46,718 nt of DNA from Streptomyces sp. 8K308 (GCF_004348315.1 NZ_SMKC01000013.1:1-46718); one strand, 5' to 3'; numbered from the stretch's first letter, positions 16,176-24,743 are shown. Notes: a model not told the origin generated them from the sequence alone. A program made the numbers and translations.

Positions 16176-16294
16176 CCCCGCGGCCCGGCAATATCACAGG
16201 GAACCGGCGGAAGCGGTGAGATTCACCGAATGCCCCTGCAAAGGAGGCAGGTTGATCGCGGAGGGCTGACCCGCTGGGTCATGATCGCGGCGCC

Positions 16295-16498
16295 ATGCAA
16301 CACATCACCGGGGACCTCGCTCCCGACACAGCGCCAACCGTCAGACCCGTCGCCGACCACCAGGACGGCGAACCCCCCTCGCTCGACGAACGCCGCGGCT
16401 GTCTCTTCGCCCTGTCGCAGCCGCCGCTGATGCTTTTCCTCACCGTGATCGGTGGGTTGTTACTCCTGGCGGGGGTGCACGACCACTTCCTGCTCTGA
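16295..16498 (+). CDS. Small C-tail-anchored membrane protein, 67 aa, unknown function
   Basis: A polar N-terminal half containing DERRG is followed by one transmembrane segment (PPLMLFLTVIGGLLLLAGV) and a very short tail (HDHFLL). No clear ribosome binding site precedes the ATG, which lowers confidence. The last 39 bases overlap the 3' end of the convergent CGNR gene. Function is unknown. Confidence 0.5.
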   Translation: MQHITGDLAPDTAPTVRPVADHQDGEPPSLDERRGCLFALSQPPLMLFLTVIGGLLLLAGVHDHFLL

Positions 16499-17077
16499 TC
16501 TCTCCTCCCGCTCCGCGTCGCGCCGCCTGGCCCGGTACGCGGCGACGTGCAGGCGGTTGCCGCAGGTGCGGTTCGAACAGTAGCGGCGGGAGCGGTTCCG
16601 GGAGAGGTCGACGAAGGCGCGCCCACAGCCCGGCGCCGCGCAGCGCCGCAGCCGCTCCCGCTCGCCGGCCACCAGGAAGAAGCCGAGCGCCATCCCGCAG
16701 TCGGCCGCCAGGTGGTCGGCGATCGACGCGCCGGGCGCGAAGTAGTGCACGTGCCAGGCGTGGCCGTCGTGGTCCGTGAACCGGGGCGTGGTGCCGGCGG
16801 CCGCGACCAGCGCGTTGATCAGCTCGGCCGCCGCCCGGTCGGTGGGAGCCGCGAAGACCTCGGCGAAGCGCTGCCGCACCCGTCGCACCGCGGCCAGATC
16901 CTCCTCGCCGAGCGCGTCGACCGCGACGTCGCTTATGGCGTGGGCGACGGCGAAGGCCCGCAGGCCGGCGACGTCCGCGAGACCGTCGGGCCGGGAGTTG
17001 AGCAGCGCGACGGCGAGATCGAGCGAGCACCTGACGTCGTGGTCGATCAACACGGGGAGGTCGGCTTTCGCGATCAT
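16460..17077 (-). CDS. CGNR zinc-finger domain protein, probable transcription regulator
   Basis: The C-terminus (~residues 145-190) carries the CGNR zinc finger: CAAPGCGRAF, then RYCSNRTCGNRLHVAAYRAR, with four cysteines and the diagnostic CGNR. The N-terminal ~130 residues match the helical ligand-binding (ABATE-like) domain usual in this family. Such proteins are thought to be stress-responsive DNA-binding regulators; the target here is unknown. A 19-bp perfect hairpin separates it from ssgB upstream on the same strand, so it is transcribed separately. Confidence 0.88.
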   Translation of the reverse strand: MIAKADLPVLIDHDVRCSLDLAVALLNSRPDGLADVAGLRAFAVAHAISDVAVDALGEEDLAAVRRVRQRFAEVFAAPTDRAAAELINALVAAAGTTPRFTDHDGHAWHVHYFAPGASIADHLAADCGMALGFFLVAGERERLRRCAAPGCGRAFVDLSRNRSRRYCSNRTCGNRLHVAAYRARRRDAEREERSEQEVVVHPRQE

Positions 17078-17138
17078 GGCCGGGCGGCGGTGGCGGGCGA
17101 TGGTGACCGCGACTCTAACCGTTGGCCGACCACGACCG

Positions 17139-17182
17139 CGCGAGGGCGCCGCCGCGGTGGTGGCCGCGGCGGCGCCCTCGCG
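17139..17182 (-). terminator. Perfect 19-bp hairpin downstream of ssgB
   Basis: Bases 17139-17157 pair without mismatch with 17164-17182 around a 6-base loop. It lies 63 bases past the ssgB stop and upstream of the CGNR gene, so it most likely terminates ssgB. Confidence 0.75.
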
Positions 17183-17245
17183 CCGCTCATCGCCGGCTCC
17201 GCGCCGTCGCCCCGAGTTCAGACGGCGCGAGGAGCCGGCGGGTCC

Positions 17246-17659
17246 TTAACTCTCCGCCAGAATGTGCGAGAGTTCCGTATCGAGATCGAAGTGACGGTGT
17301 TCCGTGCCAGGCGGGACGGCGGCGTCCGTTCGCTTCAGGAACGACTCAAGAGCCCTGGCCGGGGCTTCGAGCAATGCTTCGCCCTCCGGTGAACTGAGGG
17401 CGATGCACACGACGCCCTGGCCGTGGCTCCTGGATGGCCAGACCCGCACATCACCCGTGCCCGTGGGGCGATGGAGCCCCTCGGCGAGGAGATCGCGGGC
17501 GAATACCCATTCGACGGTTTCTTCGGCTCCGGTGTGAAACGTCGCGTGTACGGCGTAGGGGTCCGCCGTGTCATACCGCAGCCCCGCGGGTACAGGTAGT
17601 GAGGACTCGCTCGATACAACGAGGCGCAGGTGCAGCTCGCAGCTGACCGTGGTGTTCAT
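17246..17659 (-). CDS. ssgB: Sporulation and cell-division regulator SsgB
   Basis: SsgB is an SsgA-like protein that positions FtsZ rings for sporulation septation in aerial hyphae. The 137-aa product has the length and sequence I recall for SsgB of Streptomyces (start MNTTVSCELHLRLVVS; TADPYAVHATFHTG; EWVFARDLLAEGL; end ELSHILAES). The ATG at 17659 is fixed by this match; a GAAAGG sits ~13 bases upstream. The 5' region (17660-17820) is noticeably AT-richer than its surroundings and holds an inverted repeat. The gene identifies the organism as a sporulating actinomycete, most likely Streptomyces. Confidence 0.97.
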   Translation of the reverse strand: MNTTVSCELHLRLVVSSESSLPVPAGLRYDTADPYAVHATFHTGAEETVEWVFARDLLAEGLHRPTGTGDVRVWPSRSHGQGVVCIALSSPEGEALLEAPARALESFLKRTDAAVPPGTEHRHFDLDTELSHILAES

Positions 17660-17773
17660 AAGCGCCAGGGCCTTTCGCTCAGTGTGCGCTCGGGGATTCG
17701 CACGTCGGCCAAATCGACATGCCACGTACACGCCGGTTGTAAACCCCTCTGCCCTAATTGCGCCCTTTAATCT

Positions 17774-17791
17774 CATTCCAATGGCGGAATG
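17774..17791. promoter_or_regulatory. Inverted repeat CATTCC-N6-GGAATG in the ssgB upstream region
   Basis: A perfect 6-bp dyad with a 6-base spacer lies about 115 bases before ssgB and 30 bases before the divergent SRPBCC gene, in an AT-rich stretch. It could be an operator; the regulator is unknown. Confidence 0.35.
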
Positions 17792-17820
17792 TAAAAGCGA
17801 TATAGCGGGAGGCGGCCACG

Positions 17821-18336
17821 ATGTCGGACGACGGGACACCCCCGCGACGGCTCCACTATCGATTCCGTGCCGACTGGTGGGGGGCCGCGGCGCCCGCCGC
17901 CGTCTACCGGGTCCTCGAGCTGCCTGAGGAGTACCCCCTGTGGTGGCCCCAGGTCCGCGAGGTCAGGCGACTCGGCCCGGACCACGGCCACTGCCGGTTC
18001 CGCTCCGTGCTCCCCGTCGACCTGAGCGTGACCGTCCGGGCGGTGCGCCGTGATCCGGTGGCCGGGGTGCTCGAGGTCGCGCTCGGCGGCGACCTCGACG
18101 GCCGGATGCGGTGGACACTCGCCGCCGGGGGCGCGGGCGCGGCGGCCGGCACCCGGGTCGGCTACCGGCAGGACAGCGTGCTGCGCCACCCGCTGCTGCG
18201 CCGGCTTCCGAGGGGCACGCGGCCGGTGCTCCTGGCCAACCACGCGCTGATGATGCGGACCGCGCGCCGAGGTCCGCGCGCCTGGATGGGAGTTCGTCCC
18301 GAGCCCGGAACGGGGCCCGGACAGGAGCGGGTTTGA
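17821..18336 (+). CDS. SRPBCC (START/polyketide-cyclase-like) family protein
   Basis: A 171-aa protein with the hydrophobic-ligand helix-grip fold pattern: an N-terminal AAPAAVYRVLELPEEYPLWW, typical of these 'coenzyme Q-binding/cyclase' proteins, then WPQVREVRRLG. No membrane segment is present. The ligand is unknown. GGGAGG precedes the ATG by seven bases. It is divergent from ssgB, sharing an AT-rich intergenic region, and is followed by tRNA-Val(CAC); its stop codon overlaps the tRNA promoter -35. Confidence 0.8.
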   Translation: MSDDGTPPRRLHYRFRADWWGAAAPAAVYRVLELPEEYPLWWPQVREVRRLGPDHGHCRFRSVLPVDLSVTVRAVRRDPVAGVLEVALGGDLDGRMRWTLAAGGAGAAAGTRVGYRQDSVLRHPLLRRLPRGTRPVLLANHALMMRTARRGPRAWMGVRPEPGTGPGQERV

Positions 18337-18362
18337 ATCCGAGCTCAGCGGCACTGTATTGT
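18333..18362 (+). promoter_or_regulatory. Promoter of tRNA-Val(CAC) (TTGAAT-N18-TATTGT)
   Basis: TTGAAT (18333-18338) and TATTGT (18357-18362) are 18 bases apart, with the tRNA starting about 33 bases after the -10. The -35 overlaps the stop codon of the SRPBCC gene. Confidence 0.6.
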
Positions 18363-18394
18363 TCTCAACGTGCCGCAGGGCACAACACCCCAGG

Positions 18395-18466
18395 GGGCGA
18401 TTAGCTCAGCGGGAGAGCGCTTCGTTCACACCGAAGAGGTCACTGGTTCGATCCCAGTATCGCCCA
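18395..18466 (+). tRNA. tRNA-Val (anticodon CAC)
   Basis: Cloverleaf of 72 bases: acceptor GGGCGAT/ATCGCCC, D-stem GCTC/GAGC, anticodon loop TTCACAC, T-loop TTCGATC, discriminator A. Bases after it read CCC, so CCA is added after transcription. It reads GUG and complements the GAC isoacceptors at 12.1 kb. Confidence 0.96.
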
Positions 18467-18474
18467 CCCCGGGC

Positions 18475-18507
18475 AAGGCCGGTCCGCCGTCGTTGCGGGC
18501 CGGCCTT
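18475..18507 (+). terminator. Terminator of tRNA-Val(CAC)
   Basis: A 13-bp stem (18475-18487 with 18495-18507, one G-T pair) with a 7-base loop starts eight bases after the tRNA and ends before the thrS ribosome binding site. Confidence 0.7.
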
Positions 18508-18567
18508 CGTCGCGGTTCCCGCGGCCTGCTGGCCAGGGACACAATCCAGACGAGTCAGGAGAGACCG

Positions 18568-20547
18568 GTGTCCGATGTCCGTGTGATCATCCAACGCGAT
18601 TCCGAGCGGGAAGAGCGCGTGGTGACCACGGGCGCCACGGCCGGCGACCTGTTCGCGGGCGAGCGTGCCGTCGTCGCCGCCCGCGTCGCCGGGCAGTTGC
18701 GCGACCTCGCGCACCCGCTGTCCGACGGCGACGAGGTGGAGCCGGTGGAGATCACCTCGCCCGACGGCCTCGACATCCTGCGGCACTCCACCGCGCACGT
18801 CATGGCCCAGGCCGTGCAGGAGCTGTTCCCCGAGGCCAAGCTGGGCATCGGCCCGCCCATCAGGGACGGTTTCTACTACGACTTCGACGTGGACCGGCCC
18901 TTCCACCCGGAGGACCTGGGGCGCATCGAGAAGCGCATGCAGCAGATCCAGAAGCAGGGCCAGCGCTTCGCGCGGCGCGTGGTGAGCGACGACGAGGCCC
19001 GCGCCGAACTCGCCGCCGAGCCCTACAAGCTGGAGCTCATCGGCCTCAAGGGCGCCGCCGCTGAGTCGGCCGAGGGTGCGTCCGCCGAGGTCGGCGCCGG
19101 CGAGCTCACCATCTACGACAACCTCGACCCGAAGACCGGCGAGCTGTGCTGGAAGGACCTGTGCCGCGGCCCGCACCTGCCGAGCACCCGGCTCATTCCG
19201 GCCTTCAAGCTGATGCGCAGCGCCGCCGCCTACTGGCGTGGCAGCGAGCGCAATCCGCAGCTCCAGCGCATCTACGGCACCGCCTGGCCGACCAGGGACG
19301 AGCTGAAGGCGCACCTGGAATTCCTGGCCGAGGCCGAGAAGCGCGATCACCGCCGGCTCGGTGTCGAGCTCGACCTGTTCTCCATTCCGGAGGAACTCGG
19401 CTCGGGCCTCGCCGTCTTCCACCCCAAGGGCGGCATCGTGCGCCGGGTCATGGAGGACTACTCGCGGCGCCGGCACGAGGAATCCGGATACGAATTCGTC
19501 AACACGCCGCACATCACCAAGGCCAAGCTGTTCGAGACCTCGGGGCATCTCCCCAACTACGCCGATGCGATGTTCCCGCCCATGCAATTCGAGGGGCAGG
19601 AGTATTACCTCAAGGCGATGAACTGCCCGATGCACAACCTTATTTTCAAGGCGCGCGGGCGGTCCTATCGGGAATTGCCGCTTCGCCTGTTCGAGTTCGG
19701 CACCGTCTATCGGTACGAGAAGTCAGGCGTCGTCCACGGCCTCACCAGGGCCAGGGGCTTCACCCAGGACGACTCGCACATCTACTGCACCAAGGAGCAG
19801 ATGCCGGACGAGCTGGACGGCCTGCTCACCTTCGTGCTCAACCTGCTCCGCGACTACGGCCTGAGCGACTTCTACCTGGAGCTGTCCACCCGGGACGACT
19901 CGGACAAGTTCATCGGCGAGCCCGAGGAGTGGGAGGAGGCCACCGAGGTGCTGCGCCAGGCCGCGGGCAAGCAGGGCCTCGAGCTCGTGATGGACCCGGG
20001 CGGCGCCGCATACTACGGCCCCAAGATCTCCGTCCAGGCCAAGGACGCGATCGGCCGCACCTGGCAGATGTCCACGATCCAGGTCGACTTCCAGCAGCCC
20101 AAGCGGTTCGGCCTCGAGTACACCGCGGCGGACGGCTCCCGGCAGCAGCCGGTGATGATCCACCGCGCGCTGTTCGGCTCCATCGAGCGGTTCTTCGCCG
20201 TCCTCCTCGAGCACTACGCGGGCGCCTTCCCGGCCTGGCTGGCGCCCGTGCAGGCCGTCGGCATCCCGATCGGCGACGCCCACGTGCCGTACCTCCAGGA
20301 GTTCGCGGCCGAGGCCAGGTCCCGCGGGCTGCGCGTGGACGTCGACTCGTCGGCCGACCGCATGCAGAAGAAGATCCGCAACGCCCAGAAGGCCAAGGTC
20401 CCGTTCATGGTGATCGCGGGCGACGAGGACATGGCGCGGGGCGCGGTCAGCTTCCGCTACCGGGACGGCTCCCAGAAGAACGGCATCCCGCGGGCCGAGG
20501 CCATCCAGGAGATCGCCGACGCCGTCGAACGGCGCGTCCAGGTGTGA
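18568..20547 (+). CDS. thrS: Threonyl-tRNA synthetase
   Basis: Class II synthetase charging tRNA-Thr. In order: a TGS domain (residues ~1-65), the second/editing domain with [16 protein letters not shown] and the [10 protein letters not shown] zinc-type motif, the catalytic core (~265-540: KAMNCPMHN with the zinc-binding Cys and His; [15 protein letters not shown] motif 2; [11 protein letters not shown] motif 3), and the anticodon-binding domain (~545-650). At 659 aa it is full length. GTG 18568 has AGGAGAG six bases upstream. Codons between about 19,480 and 19,710 use A/T third positions much more than the rest of the gene. A 10-bp hairpin follows. Confidence 0.97.
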   Translation: MSDVRVIIQRDSEREERVVTTGATAGDLFAGERAVVAARVAGQLRDLAHPLSDGDEVEPVEITSPDGLDILRHSTAHVMAQAVQELFPEAKLGIGPPIRDGFYYDFDVDRPFHPEDLGRIEKRMQQIQKQGQRFARRVVSDDEARAELAAEPYKLELIGLKGAAAESAEGASAEVGAGELTIYDNLDPKTGELCWKDLCRGPHLPSTRLIPAFKLMRSAAAYWRGSERNPQLQRIYGTAWPTRDELKAHLEFLAEAEKRDHRRLGVELDLFSIPEELGSGLAVFHPKGGIVRRVMEDYSRRRHEESGYEFVNTPHITKAKLFETSGHLPNYADAMFPPMQFEGQEYYLKAMNCPMHNLIFKARGRSYRELPLRLFEFGTVYRYEKSGVVHGLTRARGFTQDDSHIYCTKEQMPDELDGLLTFVLNLLRDYGLSDFYLELSTRDDSDKFIGEPEEWEEATEVLRQAAGKQGLELVMDPGGAAYYGPKISVQAKDAIGRTWQMSTIQVDFQQPKRFGLEYTAADGSRQQPVMIHRALFGSIERFFAVLLEHYAGAFPAWLAPVQAVGIPIGDAHVPYLQEFAAEARSRGLRVDVDSSADRMQKKIRNAQKAKVPFMVIAGDEDMARGAVSFRYRDGSQKNGIPRAEAIQEIADAVERRVQV

Positions 20548-20554
20548 TCACGGC

Positions 20555-20581
20555 GGGCCCCCGGAGTCGGCCCGGGGGCCC
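20555..20581 (+). terminator. Terminator hairpin after thrS
   Basis: GGGCCCCCGG pairs perfectly with CCGGGGGCCC around a 7-base loop, eight bases after the stop codon. Confidence 0.75.
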
Positions 20582-20601
20582 GGCGCCGTCCCGCCACGCC
20601 A

Positions 20602-20607
20602 TATGCT
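20602..20607 (+). promoter_or_regulatory. -10 box TATGCT for a leaderless HIT gene
   Basis: TATGCT ends exactly seven bases before ATG 20615, just after the thrS terminator, so transcription would begin at or next to the start codon. Confidence 0.5.
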
Positions 20608-20614
20608 GGCCGGC

Positions 20615-21160
20615 ATGACCAGCGAGCCGGAGCAGCAGATCGGGGTCGGGACGCCGGACGCCTTCCAGCGGCTGTGGACGCCCCACCGGATGGCCTATAT
20701 CCAGGGCGAGGGCAAGCCGACCGGGCCGGGCGCGGAGGACGGCTGCCCGTTCTGCGCGATCCCCGGCAAGAGCGACGAGGACGGTCTGATCATCAACCGC
20801 GGCGACGCCGTCTACGCGGTGCTCAACCTCTACCCCTACAACGGCGGCCACCTGCTCGTGGTGCCCTACCGGCACGTCGCCGACTACACGGAGCTCACCG
20901 CCGAGGAGACGGCGGAGCTCGCCGAGCTCACCAAGCGCGCCATGACCGCCGTCCGGGCCGCCTCCGGCGCGCACGGCTTCAACATCGGCATGAACCAGGG
21001 CTCGGCCGCCGGCGCCGGCATCGCGCCCCACCTGCACCAGCACGTAGTGCCCAGGTGGGGCGGGGACGCCAACTTCATGCCCGTGGTGGGCCATACCAAG
21101 GTGTTGCCGCAACTGCTCGCCGACACCCGGCGGATGCTCGCGGCGGCCTGGCCGGCCTGA
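20615..21160 (+). CDS. HIT-family nucleotide hydrolase/phosphorylase
   Basis: The histidine-triad active site HLHQHVVPRW (~residue 136) defines the family, and GCPFCAIPGKSDEDGLI near residue 45 matches the actinobacterial Ap4A phosphorylase/HIT group. I infer diadenosine-polyphosphate breakdown; the orthologous position in mycobacteria, between thrS and pgsA1, holds a HIT protein described as an Ap4A phosphorylase. ATG 20615 (MTSEPEQQIG) is preferred over ATG 20603 because the upstream ATG overlaps a -10 box. Only six bases separate its stop from the convergent membrane protein gene. Confidence 0.9.
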   Translation: MTSEPEQQIGVGTPDAFQRLWTPHRMAYIQGEGKPTGPGAEDGCPFCAIPGKSDEDGLIINRGDAVYAVLNLYPYNGGHLLVVPYRHVADYTELTAEETAELAELTKRAMTAVRAASGAHGFNIGMNQGSAAGAGIAPHLHQHVVPRWGGDANFMPVVGHTKVLPQLLADTRRMLAAAWPA

Positions 21161-21166
21161 CCTGCC

Positions 21167-22837
21167 TCACATGTTGTACTCGTCGGCCTTGGTGGGCGTG
21201 GCCGCCTGCACCGCGCCGCCGAGCGCCTGCGAGCGGCTGTCGAACGCCGAGGTGTCCACGCCGTTCTCCGCGAGCACCTTGAACGCGGCCGCGTGCGCCA
21301 CCCGCAGCACCGGGGTGGCGGTGCGCAGCACGTCGTCGACCATGAAGCGGTGCTTCCACGGCGTCGTCGCCCACACGTGCCGCAGCCCGAACGGCTCGGG
21401 GAGCGCGATGGTGCCGCCCCATGTGTCGAGGCGGGCCGGGAACCAGGTGAGCGGCGCCCGCGCGGCGAGCCGCACCACCTCGGTCACCTCGACCAGCGGC
21501 AGCGGCCGCTTCACCTTCCGCCAGGGCAGCAGCGGGTGCCGGTACTCCCGGGACTTGTCCGCCGGCTTCTCGCGGAAGAAGCCATTGACCGGTCCCAGCG
21601 CGTACCCGGTGACCTCGATGCGCAGCGTGTGGTGGAGTACGGTCACCGAGATCATCATGGTGACCACCAGCTCGCCCTCCCAGAGCACGAACTGAACGCC
21701 CACGTAGTGCCGGTCGCCCTTGTCGTACTGCTGCTCGTTGCAGATCCGCTGGACCTCGATGTTGCTGAAGCTGTACCCGTCCGCGTTGGGCCCGTCGGGG
21801 CGGGACACCTCGCTCGCGCCCTCGCCGACGTGCCGCACCACCCAGTGGGTTATGGAGGGCTTCGTGAACCCCCCGGTGTGCAGCGGGCCGCGCTCCAGCA
21901 GCCGCAGCTGGTCGCCGATCGCACGGGCCACGTCCCAGCTGCGGAACGGGTCGATCTCCCGACCCGGGTCGCGCGGCCGCAGCTCCTCGGCCAGCTGCCA
22001 GCTTCCCCAGCGCACGCCCATGCCCAGTATCCCCTTGGGCCCGGCGTAGTAGGTCATGTTGCTGCTCTGCTCGGCCGCCAGCTTGGCCAGGCCGATCCTG
22101 ATCCGCTCCGCCTCCGCGTCGTTCGGGTTCTGCTGCACCGCCTCCGGGATCCGGGCGCCGGTGCCGCCGCCGCCCAGCAGGTTCGACCAGTGGCTGCGCA
22201 GGTTGCGCGCGGTGCGCTCGCAGATCTGCTGGGCCAGGAACCAGCCGATGACGGGGGCCGGCAGCATGCTCCAGACGTAGATCCGCAACATGCCGTCGAG
22301 CGGCGCGCGGATCACCACGACCGCGATGAGGATCGCGAGCAGCCCGAGCACCACCATGCCGAGGATGCCGGCGCGCCGGTCCTGCCGGCCGGCGATGGTG
22401 CGGCGCAGCTGGAAGAGGCCGAGCCAGATCGCCACGCCGGGCAGGAAGAGCAACCCAAAGGCGATCATGATGGCGGTCAGTTGCCGGTCCCGCTGCCGGC
22501 GGATGCGCTTGGCGTTGAGCGCGTGCTCCACCACGGTCCCCGGTTCGAGGCCGAAGGACTGGATCAGCGGCTTGCGGCCGCCGGCGAGCATCCGGGTCTC
22601 GATGGCGCGGGTCCACGCCTCGCCGAGGCTCGGCTCGAGCAGCGAGAACCGGCCCTTCTTCACCGAGGCTTCGTCCTTCACCGAGGTGGCGGTCGGCTTC
22701 TTGATCTCCTCGGGCGCCACGCCGTCCCGGTAGGCCACCGAGGCGATGGCATGGCCGAGGCCGGTGCCGCCGCTCATGCCCGCGAGCGGCACCTGGGCCC
22801 CGAAGTCGAACTCCAACCCAGCGGCGTCCAGCGCCAT
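21167..22837 (-). CDS. Membrane protein of unknown function, 556 aa
   Basis: I do not recognise a characterised family. The N-terminal ~60 residues are soluble and Gly-rich (GAQVPLAGMSGGTGLGHAIA). Two hydrophobic segments follow at roughly residues 120-170 (LTAIMIAFGLLFLPGVAIWL; ILGMVVLGLLAILIAVVVI), then a third (YVWSMLPAPVIGWFLAQQI). The C-terminal ~330 residues are soluble, with conserved-looking WHHTLR/VTGYALGPVNGFF-type strands. ATG 22837 follows a weak GGGGG; the true start is uncertain because the frame stays open upstream to 23605, opposite pgsA. It sits convergent to the HIT gene and divergent from the PIM lipid operon. Confidence 0.75.
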   Translation of the reverse strand: MALDAAGLEFDFGAQVPLAGMSGGTGLGHAIASVAYRDGVAPEEIKKPTATSVKDEASVKKGRFSLLEPSLGEAWTRAIETRMLAGGRKPLIQSFGLEPGTVVEHALNAKRIRRQRDRQLTAIMIAFGLLFLPGVAIWLGLFQLRRTIAGRQDRRAGILGMVVLGLLAILIAVVVIRAPLDGMLRIYVWSMLPAPVIGWFLAQQICERTARNLRSHWSNLLGGGGTGARIPEAVQQNPNDAEAERIRIGLAKLAAEQSSNMTYYAGPKGILGMGVRWGSWQLAEELRPRDPGREIDPFRSWDVARAIGDQLRLLERGPLHTGGFTKPSITHWVVRHVGEGASEVSRPDGPNADGYSFSNIEVQRICNEQQYDKGDRHYVGVQFVLWEGELVVTMMISVTVLHHTLRIEVTGYALGPVNGFFREKPADKSREYRHPLLPWRKVKRPLPLVEVTEVVRLAARAPLTWFPARLDTWGGTIALPEPFGLRHVWATTPWKHRFMVDDVLRTATPVLRVAHAAAFKVLAENGVDTSAFDSRSQALGGAVQAATPTKADEYNM

Positions 22838-23019
22838 CGGTACCCCCAGCTCGTCAACCGGTCTCGAACTCCAGCCGCCGTCAGGCCAGTTCCCGCAGAG
22901 CGGTCCGCACACACCTGACGGGTTCAGCCTAATGGCGGAAGCCGACCCGAGGGTGGGGAACGGCGGCAGCGCCACCCGCCGGGGAACGGGCCCGGCGTCG
23001 TCCCGGTGGGCGGCGTGGC

Positions 23020-23025
23020 TACGAT
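23020..23025 (+). promoter_or_regulatory. Candidate -10 box (TACGAT) of the pgsA-pimA operon
   Basis: TACGAT lies about 55 bases before the pgsA ATG in the context GGCTACGATGGG, common at Streptomyces start regions. No -35 was recognised. Confidence 0.4.
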
Positions 23026-23080
23026 GGGCCCTCCGGTGGCCGCCCTCAGTCGCGCGGCCCGTGCGACCCCAGGGAAGGAC

Positions 23081-23764
23081 ATGCTCAACAAGTACGCGCG
23101 TGCATTCTTCACGCGTGTCCTCACGCCCTTCGCCGCCCTGCTGATCAGGCTGGGGGTGACCCCAGACGCGGTGACCCTGGTCGGCACCGCGGGAGTGATG
23201 GCGGGAGCGCTGGTCTTCTTTCCCCAGGGCGAGTTCTTCTGGGGCACGGTAGTCATCACCGCGTTCGTCTTCTCCGACATGGTCGACGGCAACATGGCCC
23301 GGCAGATCGGCACGTCGAGCCGCTGGGGCGCCTTCCTGGACTCCACCCTCGACCGGCTCGCCGACGCGGCGATCTTCTCCGGCATCGCCCTCTGGTACGC
23401 CGGCGAGGGCGACAACCTGATGCTCTGCGCCGTCACCCTGTTCTGCCTCGCCAGCGGGCAGGTCGTCTCCTACACCAAGGCGAGGGGCGAGAGCATCGGC
23501 CTGCCGGTGCGGGTCAACGGCCTCGTCGAGCGGGCCGAGCGGCTGGTGATCACCCTGGTGTTCGCCGGCTTCGCGGGCTTCGAGACGACCTTCGGCGTGC
23601 CCCACATCGGGGTCCTGCTGCCCATCGCGCTGTGGGTGGTGGCCGGCGGCAGCCTGGTCACCCTCGTGCAGCGAGTGGTCACCGTGCGCCGCGAGTCGGC
23701 GGAGGCCGACGCGGCCGCGGCCGAGGCCGAGCGCGCCCAGGCCGCCGGGGGCGGCCCGGCATGA
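23081..23764 (+). CDS. pgsA: Phosphatidylinositol phosphate synthase (CDP-alcohol phosphatidyltransferase)
   Basis: A membrane enzyme that joins CDP-diacylglycerol to inositol-3-phosphate to give phosphatidylinositol phosphate, the base of PIM lipids in actinobacteria. The family signature DGxxARx8GxxxDxxxD is complete in DMVDGNMARQIGTSSRWG and AFLDSTLDRLAD (residues ~65-95). About six hydrophobic segments are present, with an Ala-rich C-tail. ATG 23081 has AGGGAAGGA immediately upstream. The stop overlaps the acyltransferase start (ATGA), and pimA follows, which supports the inositol rather than glycerol acceptor. Confidence 0.93.
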   Translation: MLNKYARAFFTRVLTPFAALLIRLGVTPDAVTLVGTAGVMAGALVFFPQGEFFWGTVVITAFVFSDMVDGNMARQIGTSSRWGAFLDSTLDRLADAAIFSGIALWYAGEGDNLMLCAVTLFCLASGQVVSYTKARGESIGLPVRVNGLVERAERLVITLVFAGFAGFETTFGVPHIGVLLPIALWVVAGGSLVTLVQRVVTVRRESAEADAAAAEAERAQAAGGGPA

Positions 23765-24735
23765 GGGACGGCCTCACCGACGCGATGTACGGGCTCGGGT
23801 GGGCCGCGGTCAAGCGGCTTCCCGAGCCCGTCGCCATGGCCCTCGGCCGCCGGGTCGCCGACATCGCCTGGCGGCGGCGTGGTCCCGGCGTCAGGCGGCT
23901 GGAGGCCAACCTGGCCCGGGTGGTGCCGGACGCGGGGCCCGAGCGGCTGCGCGAGCTGTCCAGGGCGGGCATGCGCAGCTATCTGCGCTACTGGATGGAG
24001 TCCTTCCGGCTGCCGGCCTGGAGCCGCGACCGGATAAGGAGTTCCTTCGCGGTGGCGGACATCGAGCGGGTGACCGACGCGGTCGCCGAGGGCCGGGGCG
24101 TCGTGCTGGCCCTGCCGCACATGGGCAACTGGGACGTCGCGGGCGCCTGGTTGGTCACCGCGCTCGACCTGCCGTTCGCCACCGTCGCCGAGCGACTCAA
24201 GCCCGAGCGCCTCTTCGACCGGTTCGTCGCCTACCGCGAGAAGCTGGGCATGGAGGTCCTCCCGCACACCGGCTCCTCGTTGGGCACCCTGGCCAGGAGG
24301 CTGCGGAGCGGCGGGATAGTGTGCCTGGTCGCCGATCGGGACCTGTCCACCTCGGGCATCGAGGTGTCGTTCTTCGGCGAGACCGCGCGCATGCCGGCCG
24401 GGCCCGCGCTGCTCGCCCAACAGACCGGGGCCCTGCTGTGCCCGGTCAGCCTGTGGTACGACGAGACCCGGGTGATAAAGGGACGGGTCCACCCGCCGAT
24501 CCCGGTGCCTGACTCCGGCACCAGGGCCGAGAAGACGGCCGCCATGACCCAGGCCGTGGCCGACGCGTTCGCGGCGGGCATCGCCGAGCACCCGGAGGAC
24601 TGGCACATGCTCCAGCGGCTGTGGCTGAGCGACCTCGCCGGGACCGCGGGCGCCGTCGCCGAGCCCCGCGCGCCGCGGGCGAAGCCGCCGGTCCAGGAGG
24701 CGCGCGAGGCGCCGGAAGCCAGGGAAGGAACGTAG
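23761..24735 (+). CDS. patA: Phosphatidylinositol mannoside acyltransferase (LpxL/HtrB-like)
   Basis: Acylates the mannose of phosphatidylinositol monomannoside at the inner membrane. The 324-aa product shows the acyltransferase HX4D motif in LPHMGNWDVAG (~residue 120) and further family motifs (AERLKPERLFDRF; LVADRDLSTSGIEVSFFG; MPAGPALLAQQTGA). It is coupled by ATGA to pgsA and followed nine bases later by pimA, the order known from mycobacteria. The C-terminal ~35 residues are Ala/Glu/Pro-rich and unlikely to be catalytic. The symbol is by analogy with the mycobacterial enzyme. Confidence 0.9.
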   Translation: MRDGLTDAMYGLGWAAVKRLPEPVAMALGRRVADIAWRRRGPGVRRLEANLARVVPDAGPERLRELSRAGMRSYLRYWMESFRLPAWSRDRIRSSFAVADIERVTDAVAEGRGVVLALPHMGNWDVAGAWLVTALDLPFATVAERLKPERLFDRFVAYREKLGMEVLPHTGSSLGTLARRLRSGGIVCLVADRDLSTSGIEVSFFGETARMPAGPALLAQQTGALLCPVSLWYDETRVIKGRVHPPIPVPDSGTRAEKTAAMTQAVADAFAAGIAEHPEDWHMLQRLWLSDLAGTAGAVAEPRAPRAKPPVQEAREAPEAREGT

Positions 24736-24743
24736 ACCACCGC

